The position numbers and the translations under genes are program-made. The notes beneath the pieces are model-generated. The model made no database searches and was not told the origin of the DNA. It worked only from the letters and a program-made list of their open reading frames with translations. A stretch of DNA of 64,000 nucleotides from Ginsengibacter hankyongi (lineage in GTDB: Bacteria; Bacteroidota; Bacteroidia; Chitinophagales; Chitinophagaceae), in contig NZ_VYQF01000002.1 in NCBI RefSeq assembly GCF_008710285.1, positions 248,001 through 312,000 on the forward strand, given 5' to 3'. Numbering within the stretch: position 1 is the stretch's first letter; the number at the start of each line of letters is the position of its first letter. Shown here piece by piece: positions 36,428 to 45,313 of this stretch.

Positions 36428-38308
36428 ATGTGCGGCTTCGTAGGAATCATTAATAAAAATAAACAGGAAATTTATAGTAATATCCTGAGAAAGATGGCAG
36501 ACACGATCCATCATCGTGGCCCAGACGAAGATGGAATATTTTTAGAGGGAAACATAGGATTTTTTCATAAACGGCTTTCGATAATTGATCTTTCCACCGG
36601 CCAACAGCCAATGACTTTTATAAATTTCACCATTGTTTTCAATGGTGAAATTTATAATTACATAGAGCTTAGAAACGATTTGATTAAAAAAGGCCATGAG
36701 TTCCGAACCACTTCAGATACCGAAGTAATATTACATCTCTACGGAGAATACGGAGACAATTTTGTAAACTTATTAAACGGGATGTTTGCTTTTATCATTT
36801 ACGATAAAACAAATGAGAAGCTCTTTATTGCCAGGGATCATTTTGGCATCAAACCCTTATATTGGTATAGGGACGACAGCAAAATCGTATTTGGAAGCGA
36901 AATTAAGGCCCTTTTGGCCCATCCTGATATTGTCGCCGAAGCAGACTCAGAAAATTTACAGGAATACCTCACTTTCCAGTTTATTTTGGGAGAAGGTACT
37001 ATGTTCAAGAACATTTGCAAGGTGCAACCCGGTCACTATATAACAATAGACCTATTATCGTGGAAAATTGATATAATAAAATACTGGATTCCTAACTTCA
37101 ATATTGACCACTATCATACCGAGGAATATTTCATCGCTCAACTGCAAAAGATACTGGATGAAACCATTTCGCAGCAATTGAGAAGCGACGTTGAAGTAGG
37201 AACCTACCTAAGCGGAGGATTGGATTCTTCGTTGGTAACGATTATGGCTGCCAAATTTCTTGGTAAACCTTTTAAGTCTTTTAGCGGCGCCTTTCACGAG
37301 GGACCCGAATTTAACGAACTTAAATATGCCCGTATCGCTGCAAAAGCCGCACAGTCCGAATTATTGGAAATTTTCCCTACCGAACAGGAATTTATTGATT
37401 TGGTTCCCAAATTAATTTATCACCTTGATGAACCTGTCGCGGGTCCGGGCCTGTTTCCCCAATATATAGTTTCAAAGCTGGCTTCAAAACATGTTAAAGT
37501 AATTTTAGGAGGCCAGGGCGGAGACGAAATTTTTGGCGGATATGCAAGATACATGGTAGCTTACCTGGAACAGGCTTTAAAGGGAGCAATTAACGAATCT
37601 AACGAAGAAGACGAGCATATTGTATCGTTGGCCTCTATCCTCCCTAATCTTCCTTCGCTTAAACAATACCTTCCTATGATGAAGAGCTTTTGGAAAAGTG
37701 ATGCTTTTGAACCAATGGACAGGCGTTACTATAATTTAATAAACAGGATGGGCGCCACAAGTAATTTTCTTCATGCAGATGTTAAAAGCAAATGTTATGA
37801 TGCGGCAATATTCAATAAATTTTCCCGTTACTTCAACGATCCTGATACCAAAAGTTATTTCAATAAAATGACTCATTTTGATATGCAGGGAAGTCTGCCG
37901 GGTTTATTGCAGGTGGAGGACAGGGTTAGTATGTCTGTTTCAATAGAATCAAGAGTTCCTTTACTTGATAGAAGAATTGTAGATCTTATATCTACTATGC
38001 CTGCAGGCATGAAATTTAAAGGTGGCGAAATGAAGTATTTATTAAAAAAGACCATTCATAATTATATACCGGAACAAATTATGAATAGAAAAGATAAAAT
38101 GGGTTTCCCGGTTCCATTACATATTTGGTCAAAAAATAAAGCAAAGGGTTTTATTATGGATATTTTACTTTCAAAAAAAGCTAAAGAAAGAAATATCATC
38201 AATACAAAATATGTTGAACACCTGATTACCAGCCAACAACCTTTTAGCAGGGGATTATGGGGACTCCTTTCACTGGAACTATGGTATACCCAGTTTATAG
38301 ACAAATAA
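36428..38308 (+). CDS. asnB: AsnB-like glutamine-dependent amidotransferase
   Basis: A 626-residue class II glutamine amidotransferase/asparagine synthetase B fold. Cys2 (MCGFVGIINK) is the glutaminase nucleophile, with VFNGEIYNY and DTEVILHLYGEYG in the same domain. The synthetase half has the PP-loop SGGLDSSLVTIMAAK (about 260), GGQGGDEIFGGYARY and a C-terminal VEDRVSMSVSIESRVPLLD. It could make asparagine, but in polysaccharide loci AsnB-like enzymes (for example WbtH of Francisella) amidate uronic acids. The sugar dehydrogenase gene immediately downstream supports that second role here. Which one is true cannot be read from sequence. Confidence 0.9.
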   Translation: MCGFVGIINKNKQEIYSNILRKMADTIHHRGPDEDGIFLEGNIGFFHKRLSIIDLSTGQQPMTFINFTIVFNGEIYNYIELRNDLIKKGHEFRTTSDTEVILHLYGEYGDNFVNLLNGMFAFIIYDKTNEKLFIARDHFGIKPLYWYRDDSKIVFGSEIKALLAHPDIVAEADSENLQEYLTFQFILGEGTMFKNICKVQPGHYITIDLLSWKIDIIKYWIPNFNIDHYHTEEYFIAQLQKILDETISQQLRSDVEVGTYLSGGLDSSLVTIMAAKFLGKPFKSFSGAFHEGPEFNELKYARIAAKAAQSELLEIFPTEQEFIDLVPKLIYHLDEPVAGPGLFPQYIVSKLASKHVKVILGGQGGDEIFGGYARYMVAYLEQALKGAINESNEEDEHIVSLASILPNLPSLKQYLPMMKSFWKSDAFEPMDRRYYNLINRMGATSNFLHADVKSKCYDAAIFNKFSRYFNDPDTKSYFNKMTHFDMQGSLPGLLQVEDRVSMSVSIESRVPLLDRRIVDLISTMPAGMKFKGGEMKYLLKKTIHNYIPEQIMNRKDKMGFPVPLHIWSKNKAKGFIMDILLSKKAKERNIINTKYVEHLITSQQPFSRGLWGLLSLELWYTQFIDK

Positions 38309-38395
38309 AAAATTTATTCAACATTCAAAAGATCAACCAGGTTAAAAAATAACATTCTGCCGGTTGTTGATAAAATTCCAAAATTAAAGCCAATT

Positions 38396-40126
38396 ATGAT
38401 GAATGAAAATCAAGCGCCACTTAGCGCAGAGACATGGAAAATTAATAAGATCGGAGTGATAGGACCGGGTATTGTCGGTATGCCGATGGCTGCAATGTTG
38501 GCTAAGGCCCGCATTAAGATAGGCACAGATGAACCCGCAAAAGTGGTAATAGTTCAAAGAGATTCCAAAAATTCGGGTTGGAAAGTTGCAGCGATTAATA
38601 GCGGAAAGTCGGTAATTGGTGGTATTGAACCTGAATTGGACGAAATTACTCATGAAGCAGTAAATGCGGGAATTCTTTCGGCAAGTTCTGACTTTTCTGT
38701 TCTGTCCGATGCTGATGTTATTTTGGTATCTATTCAAACGGATAAAAATGAAAGTGGTTTTGAACCTGATTACGGACCCATGTTTGGCGGACTTGAAAAA
38801 CTAGCAGAGGCTTTACAGAAAAAACCTGCAGGAAAAATCCCGTTAGTCGTGTTCGAATCAACTCTGGCACCTACAACTATGGATACTTTGTTTAGAGAAC
38901 ATTTTAAAAAGTATGGCCTGGAGGAAGGTAAAGACATTTTACTTGGAAACAGCCCGAACAGAGTAATGCCTGGAAGACTGGTGGAAAGAATCCGCGAGTC
39001 GGACAAACTTGCCGGTGGTCTTCATCCTGAAACACCTAAATTAATTGCCAAACTATATAACCACATAGTAACTAACGGTAAAGTATACCAGACGAATAGT
39101 CTCACTGCAGAAATTGTGAAGACACTTGAAAATGCATACCGCGATGTAAGGATTGCTTTCTCAACTGAAATAGTAAGATACTGCGATGATAACAATATTG
39201 ATTTCTATAAAGTAAGAGACAAAGTAAATGGCATGCTTTCCCAGTCAGACAAAGCAACCTCTGATCCTAATGCTGTACCCAGCGGTGGAATTTTAATTCC
39301 AATGCTGGGAGTCGGGGGACATTGCTTGCCAAAAGATGGTATCCTTTTATGGTGGAGAAATTTTCAGAAAGGAAATGATACTTCAAAAAGTCTCATCCTT
39401 GAATCAAGGTTAATTAATGATGCCTCTCCTGTTTACACATTTAAACATGCAGAAAAAGCATTCGGAAATTTAAAAGATAAAAAGATTGCATTGTTAGGGG
39501 TAGCTTATCGTTTCAACTCAGAAGATACCCGCAACTCTCCTACCCTGCAATTGGCCAATTATCTTAGAGATAACGGTGTAAAATATATCATGCACGATCC
39601 TTATGTAAAGGAAGATGACCAGAATCTTTTGAAATATAAACAGCAGGATAATTTAACCCACGATCTTAACAAAGCGCTGGAGTTTGCAGACTATGTCTTT
39701 ATCTGTTCGGCACATAAAGAATATATTGATCATTTTAACACCATTGCATCTGCTAAAAATGTAAAGGGTATTATGGATGCATCCAATATTTACAACAGGC
39801 AACAATTCAGCAAAACACCTGAAAAGTATGCCGGTATTGGAAAAGGAACCGGTGAACCTTCAGATGAATTTATACAATTTGTGTATGATAGTTTCCTTGC
39901 TATGGAAAGAGGGTTAGGTTTCGAACTTGCCGGATTAATTAATTTCTACAATAGTAATTACGCTTTCGATGAATATAACAAAGTAAGATTTGAAGATGTT
40001 CAGCGCCTGGCAAAAACCTGTTCAACCGGGTGTGAAATTGCAGATGCCGTAACAATTGAGAAAGTTCCTGATTATAAAGGTTTCTCAAGCCTGCTTTCCC
40101 AAAAAGGATACATAAATAGTAAATAA
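38396..40126 (+). CDS. UDP-sugar dehydrogenase (WecC-like), long form
   Basis: A 576-residue UDP-glucose/GDP-mannose dehydrogenase-family enzyme, oxidising a UDP-hexose (probably UDP-ManNAc) to its uronic acid with NAD. The NAD-binding start is IGVIGPGIVGMPMAAMLA (about 18-35). The middle domain has FESTLAPTTM and LGNSPNRVMPGR, with KTLENAYRDVRIAFSTE. The catalytic Cys about 310 is in GVGGHCLPKD. The C-terminal domain contains VAYRFNSEDTRNSP. It is clearly longer than typical members (about 430 residues), carrying roughly 110 extra residues after about 460 with no recognised domain. wecB follows after 6 bases. Confidence 0.88.
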   Translation: MMNENQAPLSAETWKINKIGVIGPGIVGMPMAAMLAKARIKIGTDEPAKVVIVQRDSKNSGWKVAAINSGKSVIGGIEPELDEITHEAVNAGILSASSDFSVLSDADVILVSIQTDKNESGFEPDYGPMFGGLEKLAEALQKKPAGKIPLVVFESTLAPTTMDTLFREHFKKYGLEEGKDILLGNSPNRVMPGRLVERIRESDKLAGGLHPETPKLIAKLYNHIVTNGKVYQTNSLTAEIVKTLENAYRDVRIAFSTEIVRYCDDNNIDFYKVRDKVNGMLSQSDKATSDPNAVPSGGILIPMLGVGGHCLPKDGILLWWRNFQKGNDTSKSLILESRLINDASPVYTFKHAEKAFGNLKDKKIALLGVAYRFNSEDTRNSPTLQLANYLRDNGVKYIMHDPYVKEDDQNLLKYKQQDNLTHDLNKALEFADYVFICSAHKEYIDHFNTIASAKNVKGIMDASNIYNRQQFSKTPEKYAGIGKGTGEPSDEFIQFVYDSFLAMERGLGFELAGLINFYNSNYAFDEYNKVRFEDVQRLAKTCSTGCEIADAVTIEKVPDYKGFSSLLSQKGYINSK

Positions 40127-40132
40127 CTTTTC

Positions 40133-41185
40133 TTGAAAATATTTTCAATAGTTGGGGCCAGGCCTCAATTCATAAAACTGGCTCCGTTGTCAAAAGCGCT
40201 AACCGGTTTGCACGAAGAATTTATTGTGCACACCGGTCAGCATTATGATTATGCAATGTCTGAAAAGATATTCATGGATCTTGGTATCCGTAAACCAGAC
40301 ATTCACCTTGGCACAGGACCAGGAACACAAGCAACACAAACCGGTGAAATGATGGTGAAGCTGGAGGCGGCTATGCTTGAAAAAAAACCAGACATCATCA
40401 TTGTTTTTGGTGATACCAATTCAACATTGGCCGGAGTAATGGCCGCTTCAAAATTGAACATACCGGTAATACATATCGAGGCCGGGCTGAGGAGTTATAA
40501 CCACAGTATGCCTGAAGAAATTAATCGCATTGTTGCGGACCATGTATCAAAATATCTTTTTGCTCCTACGCAAACAGCTGTAGATATCCTCACAAAAGAA
40601 GGATTAAAAAAGAACACATTTCTTCCGGGCGATATAATGGTAGATACCATGAAAAACAACCTTGGTATTGCATTGGAAAAATCTACTATCGTAAAGGATT
40701 TAAAATTAAATAACGAAGCGTACAACCTGTTGACATTGCATCGGAATTATAATGTTGATGATACTACAATTCTCGGACATATCTTAAAACAGTTAGGTGA
40801 ATTAGGCGAAAAAATTATTTTTCCGGTTCATCCAAGAACCCGGAAAATGCTTACAGATTCTATTTCCGTTTCACCAAATATTTACATGACCGAGCCAGTA
40901 GGTTATCTTGATTTTATTGCCCTTGAAAATTCTGCAAAAAGAATTATTACCGATTCGGGAGGTATTCAAAAAGAAGCTTACCTGCTCAAAAAGCCATGCA
41001 TCACATTACGTACGGAAACTGAATGGGTAGAAACAGTTGAGGAGAAATGGAATTTATTGGTGAATCCCAAATCGAAAAATATTGCAACAAAAATCGAATC
41101 CTTCAAACCGCCCAAAAAACAAAAAGAAGTATTCGGGAAAAATGTAACTAAGAAGATGGTTAAAATAATAAACAACATTCAATAG
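40133..41185 (+). CDS. wecB: UDP-N-acetylglucosamine 2-epimerase (non-hydrolysing)
   Basis: A 350-residue UDP-GlcNAc 2-epimerase that makes UDP-ManNAc. Motifs: KIFSIVGARPQFIKLAPL, HTGQHYDYAMS, VFGDTNSTLAGV, IHIEAGLRSYNHSMPEEINR, FPVHPRTRKML and ITDSGGIQKEAYLL. The start codon is TTG: an in-frame TAA lies 9 bases upstream and no ATG exists near, while the protein begins exactly where the family does. It feeds the WecC-like dehydrogenase encoded just upstream. Confidence 0.94.
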   Translation: MKIFSIVGARPQFIKLAPLSKALTGLHEEFIVHTGQHYDYAMSEKIFMDLGIRKPDIHLGTGPGTQATQTGEMMVKLEAAMLEKKPDIIIVFGDTNSTLAGVMAASKLNIPVIHIEAGLRSYNHSMPEEINRIVADHVSKYLFAPTQTAVDILTKEGLKKNTFLPGDIMVDTMKNNLGIALEKSTIVKDLKLNNEAYNLLTLHRNYNVDDTTILGHILKQLGELGEKIIFPVHPRTRKMLTDSISVSPNIYMTEPVGYLDFIALENSAKRIITDSGGIQKEAYLLKKPCITLRTETEWVETVEEKWNLLVNPKSKNIATKIESFKPPKKQKEVFGKNVTKKMVKIINNIQ

Positions 41186-42502
41186 ATGCCCGAACAAAAG
41201 ACCTGGGGAATTATTGGTGGTGGTATGTTAGGCATGACACTTGCTTTGCGGCTCTCGCAACAAGGTAATAAAGTGACCATTTATGAATCCGCCGACAAAG
41301 TTGGCGGCCTGGCAAGTTCATGGCAAATGGATGGAGTTGTATGGGATAAGTTCTATCATGTTATTCTGATGTCTGATCTAAATACAAGAAAAATTCTTAA
41401 GGAAATCGGGCTTGAAAATGAACTGAGATGGGTGGAGACAAAGACAGGATTTTATTCTGAAGGGAAATTATATTCAATGTCAAACATCATTGATTTCTTT
41501 AAATTTCCACCCATTAATCTTATTGATAAATTTCGTTTAGGCCTTACAATTTTTGCGGCGTCAAAAATAAAAAACTGGGAAAAACTTGAAAATATATTAG
41601 TAGCAGATTGGTTAACAAAATGGTCAGGCAAAAGAGTTTTTGAAAAGATATGGCTTCCGTTATTGAAGGCCAAACTCGGTGATAATTATAAAAATACTTC
41701 AGCTGCTTTTATCTGGACAACCATACAACGTATGTATGCTGCAAGAAAAAGTGGATTAAAAAAAGAAATGTTTGGTTATGTAACCGGTGGCTATGATAAA
41801 ATAAATAACGAGTTTGCAAATTTCTTAGTAAAACAAGGAGTAAATATTCAGTACAATTCAAAAGTAACTTCAGTACAAAAAATTGCTGACGGAAAGATGG
41901 AAGTTACGGGTAACGGTGCCAGCCAAACCTATGATTATGTTATTTCAACATTATCATCGAAAGCATCTGTAGCGATAGCCAATCAACTAACGTATGCTGA
42001 AAAACAAAAACACGAGAGCGTAAAATATCTTGGCGTTATCTGTGCATCTATTTTACTTAAAAAACCTATCTCAAAATTTTACGTTACAAATATTACCGAT
42101 GCATGGCCACCGTTTACGGGTGTTATTGAAATGACTGCATTGATTAACAAAAAAGAGGTGAACAACAAGAACCTGGTCTATTTACCAAAATATGTAAACT
42201 CTGATGATACTTTATTTGATAAAGATGATGCAGCGATTCGGAAATTATTTTTAGAGGCGATATTTAAGATGTATCCTGGAATTTCAGAAAATGATTTATT
42301 ATTTTGGGGCGTTAGTAAAGCAAGAGTTGTTTTCGCGTTACCAACTATAAACTATTCAAAAAATATTCCGGGGATTACAACTTCTATTGGCAACTATTAT
42401 ATAGTGAATTCAGCTCAAATCATTAACGGTACCTTAAACGTAAATGAAACGATACAGGTGGCAGAAACCAAACTGAAAGAAATATTGACCAATCATGGCT
42501 AA
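41186..42502 (+). CDS. FAD-dependent oxidoreductase (amine-oxidase/PPOX fold)
   Basis: A 438-residue flavoprotein. The dinucleotide-binding site is WGIIGGGMLGMTLALRLSQQ, with VTIYESADKVGGLASSW as the second FAD contact. A mid-region GYVTGGYDKINNEFANFL and a C-terminal NYYIVNSAQIINGTLNVNET close the FAD site. It has the protoporphyrinogen oxidase/UDP-galactopyranose-mutase-like fold, and in glycan loci such proteins act on sugars or prenyl-linked sugars. The wecB stop is directly before its start, and its 3' end overlaps the next gene by 8 bases. Substrate unknown. Confidence 0.8.
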   Translation: MPEQKTWGIIGGGMLGMTLALRLSQQGNKVTIYESADKVGGLASSWQMDGVVWDKFYHVILMSDLNTRKILKEIGLENELRWVETKTGFYSEGKLYSMSNIIDFFKFPPINLIDKFRLGLTIFAASKIKNWEKLENILVADWLTKWSGKRVFEKIWLPLLKAKLGDNYKNTSAAFIWTTIQRMYAARKSGLKKEMFGYVTGGYDKINNEFANFLVKQGVNIQYNSKVTSVQKIADGKMEVTGNGASQTYDYVISTLSSKASVAIANQLTYAEKQKHESVKYLGVICASILLKKPISKFYVTNITDAWPPFTGVIEMTALINKKEVNNKNLVYLPKYVNSDDTLFDKDDAAIRKLFLEAIFKMYPGISENDLLFWGVSKARVVFALPTINYSKNIPGITTSIGNYYIVNSAQIINGTLNVNETIQVAETKLKEILTNHG

Positions 42503-43460
42503 CAAAAAACCGGTTGCAAGCATTTCGCTTGATCTCGATAATCAATGGTCGTACATGAAAATTCATGGCGATGAAGGTTGGGATAAATACCCGTCTTATT
42601 TCAGCATTTTTGTTCCACATGTTCTTAATGTGTTGGATGAACTTGACTTAAAAATTACCTTTTTCATTGTGGGCAAGGACACAGAAACCGAAGAAAACCG
42701 GAAGTATTTAAGAATGATTACAGAAAGAGGCCACGAGGTTGGAAATCATTCTTACAATCATGAATCATGGTTGCAAACTTATAGTTACGAAAAGATTGAA
42801 AAAGAAATCAGGGAAGCCGAAGAAGCAATTGAAAAGGTAACTGGTCAGCGTCCGACAGGTTTCAGGGGGCCTGGATTCAGTTGGAGTAAGGACTTACTGA
42901 AGGTTTTGGAAAGCCGGGGTTATAAATATGATGCGTCAACTTTGCCAACTTATTTAGGCCCGCTGGCGAGGATGTATTATTTTAAAAAGTCTAACTTATC
43001 CAAAGAAGAAAAAAAAGCCAGGAAAGAACTTTTCGGTAAATTCAGTGAGGGCTTCCGAAGCCTGAAACCTTATAATTGGGATTTAGGTGAGGGAAAGACA
43101 ATAACGGAAATACCTGTAACTACAATGCCCATTTTCAAACTGCCGTTTCATTTAAGTTATTTAATTTATCTAGGAAATATATCTATGCCCTTAATGAAGT
43201 TATACCTTAACTCGGCAATAGGAATGTGTAAAATGACCAACACACCCGTTAGCTTTCTTTTGCATCCGTTGGATCTTATTGGCGGAGATCAAGTTGCCGA
43301 ACTTGCTTTTTTCCCCGGAATGAATGTGAGCAGTGGAAAGAAGGTAGAAGTATTTAAAAATGTTATCCGATCCCTTTCCGCAGATTATGATATGGTTAGT
43401 ATGATGAAACATTTGGATTATATGGAAACAAATAAGAAGATGAATTATAAAAAAATCTAA
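42495..43460 (+). CDS. NodB-type polysaccharide deacetylase family protein
   Basis: A 321-residue carbohydrate esterase 4-like protein. Motif 1 is modified to ISLDLDNQW (a double Asp spacing unlike the usual TFDD). Motif 2 is HEVGNHSYNHESW, the H-S-x-x-H metal site. Motif 3 is FRGPGFSW, and a C-terminal SFLLHPLDLIGG holds the late catalytic His region. No signal peptide, so it acts in the cytoplasm, perhaps on a lipid-linked or nucleotide sugar. The 8-base overlap with the FAD oxidoreductase suggests coupled translation and a shared substrate. Confidence 0.83.
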   Translation: MANKKPVASISLDLDNQWSYMKIHGDEGWDKYPSYFSIFVPHVLNVLDELDLKITFFIVGKDTETEENRKYLRMITERGHEVGNHSYNHESWLQTYSYEKIEKEIREAEEAIEKVTGQRPTGFRGPGFSWSKDLLKVLESRGYKYDASTLPTYLGPLARMYYFKKSNLSKEEKKARKELFGKFSEGFRSLKPYNWDLGEGKTITEIPVTTMPIFKLPFHLSYLIYLGNISMPLMKLYLNSAIGMCKMTNTPVSFLLHPLDLIGGDQVAELAFFPGMNVSSGKKVEVFKNVIRSLSADYDMVSMMKHLDYMETNKKMNYKKI

Positions 43461-43518
43461 GGTCAGGAATTTTTATTTTCAATCAAAAAATTAAAAAAAG
43501 TTAAGAACAAATTATATA

Positions 43519-44062
43519 ATGGAAATGAATAACCTGCCTTATGCTGAAGCTATTCCATTAGTTGTTGACCTTCATGGAACTCTTATACTTTCTGATCTTT
43601 TGCATGAATGAATTAAATTGCTTTTTAAAAAAGACCTTTTTATATTTTATTATGTTTCCTATGGCTTCTAAAAGGTAAAGTTTATTTTAAAAATAAAATT
43701 TTTGAAATTGTTCAATTGCGCTATGAGTACTTCCACTAAATGAAGAATTATTGAGCTTTCTGCAAACCGAATCTTCTAATGGAAGAAAACTAATTCTGGC
43801 AACTGCATCACTTAAATCGAATGCAGACGAAATATCTAAATCCTTTCCGTTTTTTGATAAAATATATGGAATGGAAATGATTAATTCAAAAGGAGTTAAC
43901 AAGTTAAAAGTTTTAATTAACGAATTTGGTGAATTTAAATTTGACTATATGGGGAATTCCAATTCTGATCTTAAAATATTTGCTTCGTCCCGATATTCAT
44001 ACTTAGTTAATCCAACAAAATCATTAGGACGTAAGGCGAGAAAAATATCCAACCTTAAATAA
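43519..44062 (+). pseudogene. decayed HAD domain of a HAD-UbiA prenyltransferase-type gene
   Basis: Three pieces of one protein are readable. (a) From 43519: 30 codons with PLVVDLHGTLILSDLLHE, then TGA at 43609. (b) Around 43671-43733: KGKVYFKNKIFEIVQLRYEY. (c) After a one-base deletion: PLNEELLSFLQTESSNGRKL, LILATAS and FDYMGNSNSDL, ending at TAA 44060-44062. This order matches the N-terminal HAD-phosphatase-like domain of HAD-UbiA fusion proteins in polyprenyl-phosphate-sugar synthesis. HAD motif I has His where the second Asp should be. The UbiA membrane domain that should follow is not recognisable. Confidence 0.75.
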
Positions 44063-44608
44063 ACAACTCTGGTTTAATATGTATTTAAACATACTAATAA
44101 TCGGCATATTTTATTATTTGAGCTCGGTTTCTATTTTTACGTGTATTTGCTTCCTTTTAATCATTACTCTTTTAAAGTCAATAAAACAATTTTTCCCAAA
44201 TAATCTTAATATGCGACCAAATAGTGGGGATATAAAAGTTCTGGCAACAGGTCTAAGGCATTACAACTTGTAAACATGTCGAAATATTGAATTATCTTGA
44301 ATTTAATAATAGATCATTCACCAGAGAATTTAAGAATTCTCAAAAAATTAATATATATATAAAGTTTGATGGACTGATAATACCGGTACTTTTATTATTC
44401 TTCATCTTAACCTAACTTATTTTAACAAAATTATTTTAACCAAACTTAACTATTAAACCTGGTATATGACTTAGAAAAGACAGATTCATCCTTATTTCAA
44501 AACGCAACCAGTTAAAGAAATTTATCATTAACTTCTTAATGAACATTATTTCCATGTATAACTTTCCTGACCTGAGACTCTGAAAGTATTCAGACGAATG
44601 CACTAAGC
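44063..44608. other. 546-base gap with degenerate sequence and one small hydrophobic ORF
   Basis: After the HAD remnant a 64-codon plus-strand frame (44079-44273) encodes a hydrophobic stretch (ILIIGIFYYLSSVSIFTCIC) and ends GDIKVLATGLRHYNL. Another open piece near 44290-44415 ends FDGLIIPVLLLFFILT. These may be debris of the missing membrane domain or of another gene; I cannot match them to a family. No promoter matching TAnnTTTG was seen before the methyltransferase at 44609. Confidence 0.35.
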
Positions 44609-45250
44609 ATGAAATTGACCATCCCTGATAAAAATCTATTAAACAGAACCGGCGAAGTTGATTATTTTGACTGGAATTATAAATTTCCAATCAAGTATAT
44701 TCTAAAGTATCGATTTAAGAGAATTATACAATTGCTGGGTAACGAAAAATATGGTTGGCTATTAGAAGCAGGAACAGGTAGTGGAATATTTCTACCAGAA
44801 TTATCAAAGCATTGCGAGCATTTATATGCTTGTGACATTCATCGTGATTTTGATCATATTACTTCTCTGTGTGAAAAGTATGGAATAAAAGATTATAATT
44901 TGAGTACTCAAAGCATCGACCAAACCAACTTTCCTGATGAATCATTTGATGCAATTGTTGCTGTAAGTATGTTAGAATTTGTACCTGATATTCAAAAAGC
45001 TGTTACTGAAATTAAAAGAATTCTCAAAAAAGATGGGGTTTTTATAACAATCTGTCCGATGGAAAGTAAAATATTGGACTTTTTTCTTTCGTTTTATACA
45101 AGAAAATCACCTAAAGAAGAATTCGGTAATGCAAGGCAGGCAGTTTCTAAAATTTTAGAACAAAATTTTACAATTATTGAAAAAGGGAATATGATTCCAA
45201 TACTTGGATCTTTTTTCCCGGTCTATACGCATTATAAATTCAAAAAATAA
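44609..45250 (+). CDS. class I SAM-dependent methyltransferase
   Basis: A 213-residue methyltransferase (Methyltransf_11/25 type). Motif I is WLLEAGTGSGIFLPELS (about 50-66), the acidic residue after the next strand is in YACDIHRDF, and motif IV-like FDAIVAVSMLEFVPDIQKA is followed by LKKDGVFITICP. It is probably the first intact gene after the decayed region. Its place with sugar-transfer genes suggests methylation of a glycan or lipid carrier, but the substrate is not deducible. Confidence 0.85.
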   Translation: MKLTIPDKNLLNRTGEVDYFDWNYKFPIKYILKYRFKRIIQLLGNEKYGWLLEAGTGSGIFLPELSKHCEHLYACDIHRDFDHITSLCEKYGIKDYNLSTQSIDQTNFPDESFDAIVAVSMLEFVPDIQKAVTEIKRILKKDGVFITICPMESKILDFFLSFYTRKSPKEEFGNARQAVSKILEQNFTIIEKGNMIPILGSFFPVYTHYKFKK

Positions 45251-45313
45251 TGATTTTATAAGCAGACCAATAAGTTGGGATTAAAACTAATATAGTCATC
45301 TAATATCAATAGA

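Noticed and set aside
44436-44690. 84-residue minus-strand ORF before the methyltransferase
   Set aside because: It overlaps the start of a well-supported plus-strand methyltransferase and has no recognisable pattern.
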